Of a stretch of 64,000 nucleotides of DNA, positions 50,831 to 64,000 are shown piece after piece. Made by a program: the position numbers and the translations under genes. The notes below the pieces were generated by a model. That model made no database searches and was not told the DNA's origin. It saw nothing but the letters and a program-made list of their open reading frames with translations. This DNA comes from Argentina anserina (lineage: Eukaryota > Streptophyta > Magnoliopsida > Rosales > Rosaceae): assembly GCF_933775445.1 (NCBI RefSeq), contig NC_065872.1, forward strand, positions 10,168,001 to 10,232,000. The letters are read 5' to 3'. The number at the start of each line of letters is the position of its first letter. Position 1 is the stretch's first letter.

Positions 50831-52749
50831 TCTATTCCTCCATGTCTCTCCCTTTCTCTCACTTCCTTTCTTCTTATGAAATCATTTCCCAATGATCTTC
50901 CATCATCTCTTACATTAAGACTCCACCTTATTTCCTCTCAACTGTAACAACCCCAGAAAAGCTCACACCCTTATGAATAAGCTCTGCCTAATCCAAAGGA
51001 ATAGATACAGCTCCAATCTTTGACCCTTAGGTCGGTGGAGAGATCCTTCGAGGCATGGGAGGAGGTCCAGCGCCACTGTGATAGGAAACTTTAGGTGTTA
51101 TATAAGTTTCAGAGATAGCAGATGTTAGGCATTTATAATCATGCTCATTTGGTATAAATTGGTTTGACTTTTCTTTGTAGTTGAGGGAAAGTGAGAGAGT
51201 ACATGTTCAAGTGTTCAACAGAACTTGGGAGTAGGCTTGAACATTAAATATGGATTATAATTTTCCGAAGTGATTGGTTACTGCATGTTTGAATTTTTTT
51301 TTTTTTGAGATGGATTATAAGGACTGTGAATTGATATGATGTGAATAGATGCTATTTTTATTTTTACTCTATATATTTTTGACCCTAATGTTAGTTATAT
51401 TTTTTTGGGTAGGTTGTGCTGCTGCTCTGTATAGCAATCTCTGATTTGCGGTGGGCAGCTGTTTTGTTCTCAAGTTCATAGCTTTATAGCATTGTTGTTC
51501 TCATTGGAGTGAGTAATTAGTGGCTAAATAAATTGATAATTACTCTATCAGTGGTTTTTTATTTATTTGTCCACCTATCTGATTATATTAATGGTTTTTC
51601 TCTCTTTTTTCCGTCTCTTTTCAACAACAAGGTTGAGAGCTAAATCAATCCAATACAACATCCCTCAATATCATCATAATGTGGAAGGTAAAACAAAATA
51701 ATTTGATAGATAAAATATAAGTAACAATTACATGATAAAAGGATAGAAATTGGAGAGGCTAGGATGTAAAAGATATTAGGATAGTTGAATTGGTTCTCAT
51801 CTCTTCTTTTTGGCTGATTGATCATAGTTCCTTTTTTCTTCTCCCTCCCCCTCCCCCTTTTTTTTTTATAAAGTATCTGCTCTCTGGGTAGATCTTTATA
51901 GCTCATAATTCTATTTTGATCAATTGTCTATTGATTTGTTTTGAATATCATAAGCATCTTTCACTTCGGTGTTACAGAGTGGGTAATTTAGATTCTTTGT
52001 TAATTTGCTGCCCACTTTGTCAATTTGTTGAAAAATCCTTGCAACTGTTGGTTTTTGCCTATTTTGTGTCTGGGTTTTATGGCATCATTGTTGTTATTTA
52101 CATTTGTTTATATACTTGCTTCTATCTCATTTAAGTTCTGCATTCATACTTATTGTTGTTGGTAGGTTTCTAAAGTATTGTCGATAACTACACTAACCTC
52201 TATAAAAGATTCACAGTATTTTAACTAGATGGGTTCACGTGTCCCGAGTTTGGAGACCAACAAAATTTCAAGCTCACCACTTTGGTGGAATACATTATCT
52301 GCTTTTTGACGAGCAAGTAATATATTTGTTCTTGTTATTTGGGTAGTTGTAATCAGTATTTAAGAGTTATGATATGTATTTGGTTTTCTAAATTAGATGG
52401 TTGATTTTTAATAGCAAGTGTGGAATTATTTTTACAAAGAGATGATATCAGAGCGTAGGTGAATGGTAAACGTAGGAGGTGTGTCCGAAGGCAGCGGCAA
52501 CGGTCATCAAATGATACAAGTCATGGACAAGAACTGCCGCAGATCTGGACAAAAAAAATCAAAGAGGTACTAATTTAAATAAAGAGATTGTTATGTTGAT
52601 AATATGATTATATAAATTCCACATAAATATATATCAATTGGAACAACATTGACTTCATTCCCCGCAATAAGTTTGTCAACTTGGGAACCATTTGGAAAAG
52701 AAAAGGTGGAGTGGAGGCAGATATGTGTCCCTATGTATAGAGGGTGCTT

Positions 52750-52920
52750 TTGTATATATGGAGTCGCGCAACAATTATTATTGCACTTTTGAAATATGGC
52801 AATCAGATTATCCAATGTCAAACTGCTAGCACGATTTTATATATGGAGTCACGTACCAATTGTGATTGCACTTTTGAAGTAATGCAATTAAGTCATCTAA
52901 TGTCAAACTGCTGGAACGTA
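52750..52920. repeat. Imperfect tandem duplication, 85-base unit, two copies
   Basis: Both copies read ATATATGGAGTC, ATTGCACTTTTGAA, and AATGTCAAACTGCT in the same order, with about 15-20 percent differences, so the duplication is not recent. Confidence 0.8.
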
Positions 52921-54530
52921 GGTTAAATTTGTTAGAAAAAACAGTGATATATTGCGTATATAATTTAATAACCTGAATTATAAATAATTATAAAAGCAGA
53001 AGTTAAATATGTAACTCTTAAACTGAGAACACGAAAAGAAATTCAACCAAAATACCGAATAATTAGTGATGGAAGAACTAGTCGAGACGTGTGTGATACC
53101 ACACTGTCCTTAAGACGTTTACGCCTCCTCTACCGGTGCAAGGATGCTTAGCGCTTGTCTCCCAGGATATAACGACTAAACAATTATAGGAAGTTGCACT
53201 ACTAACTAGAACCATCAACGAACTCGAAAGGTACCTTTTTCTATCACCAGAGAATAGCTAAGAACTTTGAGAGTGGGACAGCAAATTGTGTTTCGAATGG
53301 ATGAAAAAATAAGAAAGGATGGTGGCTATTTATACAGTGAGGACTTGCAATCAGCAATGAATAAGATGGCTGTTATAGAAATTAAAAAATCATAACAGAT
53401 ATGAGTTACATATGTTACAAGCACTGATTTCAATCTGTTATAATTCTCCATCACACACAATAACACAATTGTTACAAAAGAATAATTTGAAATGCATAAA
53501 AAATATGCGTTCCGACCCTCAATTCGGTGTTGCATTTGTGTCCGCATGTCGCACGGGCATACACGAGTTTCCCTTGTGACCTGAGATTTGCACCCCCGCT
53601 GCGCGTGCGCGAGAGGGTATAAGGGGGCTTACACACTTTACAATCCATACACAATGGATTCTATATAAAGTTTTTTCAACACTTCTCTTTTCCTATGTGG
53701 GACAAACACATTTCCCTCAGATTTCCCTCATTCTAAGTAGTCATCTTTGAGTGACAATTTCTTATTCACCCACAAACCAAATTACACAAACAAACATATG
53801 ATCTTGTAGCCCTCATTATGGAGAACTCAAATCTATGTTCATCTTTGATTAATTATAAGTTTAACTTAATTAAATTAATCAATTAAAATTTGGTTTTAAA
53901 ATAGTTTATTAACCATTTTTCCAACAAAATTAACTAGCTTTTCAACATGAATTTTACCATCACTGTTTTGTTTTGTAAAGTGGCTCACTATTAATCAATG
54001 TTACATAAGTTGAAATGTTTTGGACAAGTGTGAAAACAAGTGTAATTTTGTTTGTTTGTTATTTAGTGTTATTACTATTTTCATTCCCTTTGTGTTTTCT
54101 ATATTTTGTGCTTCCTGGATAGCTCGATAGGATTGCTTTTGGGTTACTAATGTCTGTGGAACTCTACATTTACTTGGGGTGTTTTATTGCTGCAAGATTA
54201 AGTGAGCTTTTATTGGTGTTGGCCATTAATCCCAAATAGTTGTATACGAGCCTCAAAATTTTTTGGGATACATTGACTCTAACTATATAGTACTGTAGTT
54301 CCACTATATTGCCTTTTGTGGCAAGGGGACCATATACTGTTTTTCATTTGATTTATTTGCTTTTGCTGTGCCGTGTCGTGTGAACATCATAAAACCCAAT
54401 ACATTATTATAATGAAAAGGTTTTTGAGTTATTTTGTATCCATGGTTACTTTGTAGCTTAAATTCAGTGTAATGTATATATCAGATGTATGCAAAATTTG
54501 GAACTGCATTTTTGAGACTCAACACAAAGG

Positions 54531-54560
54531 CCAGCGCAGTGCGCGGCCCCTATAGACTAG
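54531..54560 (+). mobile_element. Helitron-like 3' terminus (plus orientation)
   Basis: A short hairpin (GCGCAGTGCGC, 54534-54544) is followed by GGCCCCTATAGACTAG and then T. Helitrons end with a hairpin a few bases before CTRR and insert between A and T. The sequence upstream (CAACACAAAGGCC) and downstream of the hairpin resembles the terminus at 60637-60665 read on the other strand. The 5' end was not found, so element length is unknown. Confidence 0.6.
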
Positions 54561-54722
54561 TGATAATAATAGACCCTCATCACATTCTTCTTGTTACAAC
54601 GAAGATTGTCACATTTATTTAAAAAAATGAAGAATGTCACATTGAACACAACTTTGAACCGTCCGGCACCATTCCTATATGATGAAGCCACCCTGATCGA
54701 AAGGAAGATGCATCAAACTCAT

Positions 54723-57172
<2,450 letters not shown>

Positions 57173-58125
57173 GGTAAAAATACCGATTCGCACTCCAAAC
57201 TTAGTTATAATTATCAATTTGCATCATGAATTTGTATTTGAGTCAATTTACCTCCTAAACTTGGTAAAAATTGCCGATTTGCACCATATCCGTTAAATTT
57301 AATATTTTCCATCCAATTTTAAGTCACATGTCATGCATTTGAGGGGCAATATTGTCATTATATAGTTATTTATATTTAATAATGAAATAAATTAATAAAA
57401 TTACTTAAGATAAACAATTGTTACAATGTTTTTTTCGAAACATGTTATTGATTTATAAATTTTTTATTTTACGTGATATGATATGTTAAAAGATATTAGA
57501 AAAATATAAATAAATACATTGAAAATTAAAAATAAATGTGTACTGGGAGAATTACTATTCTACCATTGTGTGTGTCTTAGCCTTATTAGGTTTCCTGTTA
57601 GAGATAGATTCACATCTCTGGTAATAGATTAGGACTCCGAATCCTACGAGATTGTGGTTATGTAATGCCTATATATAGGCCTCATTATCAATAATTAAAC
57701 GGTTACGTTTTGTTACATTACGTTGTTATTATTTTCGTTTTGTTCCTCCTCCAACTATGTGTATATATATATATACATATACCCAACACACTATATTTGA
57801 ATGGGTAGGTATGTTGAATATATAGTTCGAAGTATGGTTAAGTATGTAGAAAAAAATATAAATAAATAATTTGATTAAAAAATAATCCTCATTTTAAGGA
57901 ATATTTTTATTTGTTTTTAAGAAAAATATAAATAGAAAATAATAACATTACCCCTCATGTGCATGACATGTGACGCAAAATTGGATAGAAACAATTAAAT
58001 TTAACAGATGGGGTGCAAATCGACAATTTTTACCAAGTTTAGGAGGTAAATTAACTCAAATACAAGTTTGAGGTGCAAATTGACAATTTTAGTCAAATTT
58101 ATGGTGTATTTTGGCAATTTTGCAA
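57173..58125. mobile_element. Long-TIR (Mutator-like or foldback) element with nested LTR-like insert
   Basis: The left arm (57173-57358) and right arm (57943-58125) are inverted copies over about 180 bases. Both read TTTGAGT(C/T)AATTTACCTCC, CTAAACTTGGTAAAAATTG, GATTTGCACC and GTCACATGTCATGCA when put in one orientation. Within each arm an AATTTGCA(C/T)C-containing block is itself repeated. The middle holds an LTR-like insert (57545-57770). No transposase is present. The target duplication was not resolved. Confidence 0.7.
57545..57770 (+). mobile_element. Putative small Copia-type solo LTR
   Basis: The words TCTTAGCCTTATTAGGTTTC and GATTAGGACTCCGAATCCTA are followed by a TATA-like CCTATATATAGGCC and a polyadenylation-like ATTATCAATAATTAAA, the order expected in a Copia LTR. 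Borders are approximate. Confidence 0.4.
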
Positions 58126-58599
58126 AAATTAAATACCCTTCTCCACAAGCTCATGTTAGTGAATACTGAATACTGAATACTGAATACTGATGTTACATGT
58201 CGATTAGGTCTAATAATGACATATGAAAATGAGTCTATATATCGATTCCTTCATTCTCTATAACGAATGTTTCATAAGAAAAATTAATTACGAAAAAACT
58301 AAACTCGTGATTCGGTTCAGTACTTAATTTTATGAATTTTAGACCATACAAGACGAACATATATATCTTACTATACTATACGACAATTATTATCTAGTGG
58401 ACCTTCATCATATTCTTGTAGTTACAATGTAGCACATCTACAAATTCAATCAAGAAATCCAAACATTGTCACATTGAACACAAGTTATTTAAACCCTAAC
58501 CATGCATAATCGCCAACTATATATGCCGCTGTCTGGCATTATAGGCACCATGAGAATATGATGAACAAGGCACCTGAAAGGATGATACATGAAACTCGT

Positions 58600-60382
<1,783 letters not shown>

Positions 60383-60493
60383 CTATGATCCGATGTCTGT
60401 TCCTTAGCACACCGATAATACAACTATGAACTATGCTCATCCAGTTTGATTTTTCAAAACGTCTCCTTTTGAGGTCTTGGGGCCGGTAGGGGC

Positions 60494-60512
60494 CACGTGT
60501 AGTGATATATAC
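60494..60512 (-). promoter_or_regulatory. G-box and TATA box of the intact reductase gene
   Basis: On the minus strand GTATATATC (60504-60512) lies about 130 bases upstream of the ATG, and a perfect palindromic G-box CACGTG (60494-60499) sits just downstream of it. G-boxes bind bHLH and bZIP factors. Its place next to the TATA box is suggestive, not proof. Confidence 0.4.
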
Positions 60513-60636
60513 TTGACTTTTGGCTCAAGAATAGACAGGTTTTTAGCCGTCCAGAAAAGTCTAATTTCCAGTTACACTTTTATTGTTGCCAGTGGTTTGT
60601 AAAGTATTCTTACAATCTCGGTGAAATTCGAAGGGA

Positions 60637-60665
60637 CTAGGTATAGGGGCCGCACGTTGCTGCGG
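60637..60665 (-). mobile_element. Helitron-like 3' terminus (minus orientation)
   Basis: On the minus strand a hairpin (CCGCAGCAACGTGCGG, 60650-60665, 5-bp stem) is followed by CCCCTATACCTAG and then T, the Helitron 3' form. It resembles the terminus at 54531-54560. The element would extend to the right from here. It places a mobile-element end about 265 bases upstream of the reductase start codon. Confidence 0.6.
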
Positions 60666-61106
60666 TTGTGTTAATGTTAATGTTCATGTTAGAATACGTA
60701 CGCGTGTTGCGATTGGGCCTATGATCAGAATGGTAAAATAAAATTAAGCTTCATATATACAAATTCAACATGAAAATCAAAGCAACTTCAGCGCCTTCAC
60801 AATCAATATGGAATTTTATACATTGGTCAGTGGTAAATATGTGATTAAAATAAAATAAGGATAAAAGTGTAATTTACACAAAGTTTATGAACAGTGTCAT
60901 AAATAGTGTTTGTCAAATTAATATATAGTAAAGCTGGAACTTGTAACATTTGGAGGTAAAAATAACTAGATTCATTTCCACATTCCGGCATAACCAACTT
61001 CTTTTCATCTAGTTTGCCAATAAAAAATGGGATGCAATATTGAGGCAATCCATGAGAAATCAAATATAACATATGTATCCTTTTTATATATCAGATTCCA
61101 AGGGGT

Positions 61107-61148
<42 letters not shown>

Positions 61149-61540
61149 AATCTGGCCAAACTTTTCCATTAGACATTTTAGGAACAAATATATACATCGC
61201 TGTACAACACTGTACTGTTGAAATCATATCCCTAAGATTAACAACATGTAACGATTTTGTGCTCTCTGGTGCTGAAATTTCATAGTTTGCTTGCATGTCT
61301 GTTTGACTGAAATAAGCTGGAAATGTAATTTAAATCTTTTTTCTTTTTTTTCACTGAAGCAACCCAACAAATATGCAAGTGTAAACTAGGAACTTCCAGC
61401 TTAAGTGAGCAGTAAAATAAACATGCAAACAAGTTATTTAATCGGTATTACCTCAGAGATGAAGCAAAATACCTGAAGACATAGACTAACGAAAACTTAT
61501 CATAGTTCACCAGAGTCTAGCCCGCCCTTACTTGTGTGTC
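60666..61540. other. Likely Helitron body and spacer; GA microsatellite at about 61109-61144
   Basis: AT-rich, no exon. It contains a (GA)n tract of about 17 units and probably the non-coding body of the minus-strand Helitron, whose 5' end (expected TC after an A) I could not fix. The right end is the 3' flank of the transporter pseudogene. Confidence 0.4.
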
Positions 61541-64000
61541 TTATAGCAAGGGTTCTTTGTTGGTTTGCACTATTGTAGAGACTTCACCATCTTCATCATC
61601 TTCTTCAAACTTGTCCACACTTTTAAGGAAGATCCCTATGAAAGATGGCACAAGCTTCGTTAAACTCTGATCAATACTCAGTTTGGCCAACTTATTTATA
61701 GAAAATACAGCTAAACTAACCTATGAAGTATGAACCATACTCCTGATGCAACAAAGTAAACAGAAGTAACAATTAGAGTCGTTTTCCTCCAGTTTTCAAC
61801 ATAATTCTGTATATGAAAAGTTCAAAACGATTACATCAGAGATGAGGTTTATAGTGCTGAGCAGATGCAGATGCAATATAGGAAAATTACTCTAGTGCTG
61901 AGCATATGCAATATGTCATAAGAAATAAACTAAAAGAAGGATCATAAAACACGACACACAAAAAATCAAAGAAGATGGGAGTTTTGTACTCATGTCATTG
62001 TGGAGATTTATAGTCGCATAGGAACCATGTTGACAACGACACTAACATGTGCAATTAGTGTATCATAAAGCAGAAATTATCAGCATAATAAACTGGATTC
62101 TCTTCATGCCAGCATAATGTCAGGTTCTGCTTTTGCCAATATCAGTGTTAACAGTACACTTATTGTATCAACTAAAATATCAGCAATACTCTCCAATTCC
62201 TTAAATTTGAATTGAAGAAACTTTGAAATCAGACCTGAACAACTCCGACAAGGGGTGAGGAAGGAACATCACCAAAGATGTGGATGGAAAGAGTCGAGAT
62301 AGCCATAGACAATGGCCTTAGCCCTGGCTTGACACAGTGCAGACACATAATTTACTGGAGCCTGCCAAAGTCATTAACAAGCAAAAAATAAAGGCATCAA
62401 ATGAACAGAGTTCATGATAAAGCAGAAAGATAAAGAAATGAGGTTAATCAATTCGCTAAGCATATATTAGTCATCAGAAATCAGCAATGACAACATATGA
62501 ATCTGCAGGTCAGCCAGCTTGCTGTTTGTATACTCTTCTATTTTGCATATGCCCACAAGTTTTTTATATTAAAATATTTCCAATCTACTATATCGTACTT
62601 ATCAACAACTAATTTAGTCCCATTTTGTATATATAGTAGAGAAATGCGCAGTAAAGGCTACCTGTGCTGAAAACAGAAGTAGCTCCCCCAGAGCGGAAAG
62701 GACTGCAAAAGTGTACAAGTTCTTTGCAGAAAACGCACAGAAGCAAAACATTCCACCAGCATTGTTGCTCCAGCGAGAAGCTATAAAAGCAGCAATTGGA
62801 AGTTGGAACTCACTTGTAAGCTTTACAAAAGGACAAGTTCTGGTGATCTGGTCCTGGAAAAATGCAGAACTTACCTTGAAAGCATTTTGAATCGTGGCAC
62901 CCACTGCATCAAGGATGAGACCTCCAGATAAAGCTCCAACAAGTCCAGAGAAAATAGTAATACCTCCGAACATCAGATCAGGATTGCTCTGTCAAAAGTT
63001 CCAATAGATAGGTATTTGTCAAAACTGTTGTAGGCGTCTATGTTAGTCTACCATCCTATTGGATGAATAATAAATAATTGCTAAAACCAGTTTTCTTTGA
63101 ACAAGTATTAATGACATGCAATGGATTGAAAATTAGATTGGAACCAAAACAAGGCAGGGAACAGTGTTAAGAAAAAGTTTTGGCAGAGAGCTATACCATA
63201 TGGTAAATGTTATAACCAGCTTTTGTGGCCCCCAGTATGAGTAGGTTCCGATGACAAAGTTGATTGACACATAACCTGCCAGTGATCATATTTTGGAACA
63301 CAAAATACATTAATAATATAAGGGGTAATAGACAAGCTTCCAATGAATTAGTAAGGCGATAAAACTGGAAACTATCACATTGTTATATTGCATCCTGACA
63401 AAGAATTCGGATCAGTACACATATATCAAAAATGAACACATGATCAAGATGTGAGGATCCTTGGATTGATGAATCATATACTTAAAATCAGACACATAAG
63501 CAATGAGAGTTTGAGGAGAGAGACATAGGTAAAGGAAATACCTAGTACATTAACAATGTAAACTTTATCCAGCAACAGTACTTTCAAATCCTTAGAGAAG
63601 CTTGAAAGTTGTTCAAATATTCGTTTATAGGGCATGACCTGTGATACACAACAGGAACAATAACACACCACTGAGAATGATCACAAGGATGCTAGACGTG
63701 TACCTGTCCAGCCTTTTAATTGAAACATTTGTTCTCTTAATCTGAATTTATGAGAACTATCTTTGAAGATGTGAACTAGAAAGGGTAATTAACGTGCAAG
63801 TACTGGCAAACTTTAGTAATTTCCGATCAGGAGTTAGAAGAAAACAGATTGTGATGGATTCTGTGGTTGGTCAACATTGAAAGAGTTTATAATAGTGTAA
63901 GATCAAGTGACATAACTAGTACTTGCACGCCAATATAAATATAATTAGTACTTACCTCGAAGCCTCATGGGAGGCAACTATCACAATCATTCATGTTTGG
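61541..64000 (-). pseudogene. Spinster-type (SPNS, MFS) transporter, 3' part, frameshifted, cut by window edge
   Basis: On the minus strand the exons read KRIFEQLSSFSKDLKVLLL, NVLG-YVSINFVIGTYSYWG, AGYNIYHM, MFGGITIFSGLVGALSGG, GMFCFCAFSAKNLYTF, VKPGLRPLSMAIST, SIHIFGDVPSSPLVGVVQ and NYVENWRKTTLIVTS. They end ..EEDDEDGEVSTIVQTNKE and TAA at 61541. These are the C-terminal membrane segments of plant spinster homologues (putative sphingolipid or lysolipid exporters). The splice sites are good but three exons are frameshifted. One base is lost in CCACAAAAGCT (63220 region), one in ATGCTGGTGGAATG (62765 region), and two in TATGTGTCTGCAC (62345 region). The 5' exons lie beyond the window. Recent decay is more likely than sequencing error, because neighbouring genes are clean. 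Confidence 0.75.

Larger units (their letters stand above)
49462..54530. other. Intergenic with small tandem duplications, no gene recognised
   Basis: AT-rich DNA between the KIN-8A promoter and the reductase pair. It holds the small tandem repeats listed separately and a GC-richer CTGCGCGTGCGCGAGAGG block near 53600 followed by CTATATAAAG, which may be a decayed LTR promoter. No protein-coding exon could be supported. The body of the Helitron ending at 54560 must lie in the right part of this stretch. Confidence 0.4.

Noticed and set aside
53500..53660. A gene on the minus strand near the CTGCGCGTGCGCGAG block
   Set aside because: Short frame without motif; a decayed LTR promoter explains the GC block and CTATATAAAG better.

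Overview
The window is nuclear DNA of a flowering plant (eudicot). Genes have many short exons with GT-AG introns, the intergenic DNA is AT-rich, and the proteins are plant-type. A Cassandra-type TRIM element and the kinds of LTR present would fit Rosaceae, but the family is an inference. Coding calls were made by reading exons off both strands and joining them at splice sites. No database search was run.

Layout. 1.9-4.6 kb (-): a complete hexokinase-like gene (HKL3 type) whose sugar- and phosphate-binding motifs are degraded. 6.4-8.3 kb: a tandem Cassandra TRIM (four LTRs, three internal domains) with a 5-bp target duplication, and a hAT element nested in its fourth LTR. 9.0-11.9 kb and 31.4-34.2 kb: two related 2.7-2.9 kb solo LTRs, each with its own 5-bp duplication. 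13.8-15.4 kb and 35.9-37.4 kb (-): two paralogous bHLH transcription factor genes of the bHLH18/19/25/NAI1 type, driven about 20 kb apart by a transposon nest. That nest holds a hAT element (18.3-19.3 kb), a tandem-repeat element (19.4-21.8 kb), a foldback MITE (22.9-23.2 kb) and a 7-kb CACTA-like element (23.6-30.6 kb). The CACTA-like element carries broken fragments of a prohibitin gene and of the proteasome subunit gene RPN8.

40.9-42.9 kb (-): a WDR5-like WD40 gene. 44.4-49.1 kb (-): a kinesin-8 (KIN-8A type) gene. The same two genes are neighbours in Arabidopsis (At3g49660/At3g49650), so this is a conserved gene pair. 54.7-60.4 kb (-): a tandem pair of NADP-dependent alkenal/double-bond reductase genes. 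The proximal copy is intact. The distal copy is dead through loss of its start codon, a 14-bp deletion and further frameshifts. Two Helitron-like 3' ends lie close to this pair, and a long-TIR element (57.2-58.1 kb) lies between the copies. 61.5 kb to the right edge (-): the 3' part of a spinster-type transporter gene with at least three frameshifts.

No operon-like or defence-type system is present. The most unusual content is the transposon architecture and the motif-degraded hexokinase.
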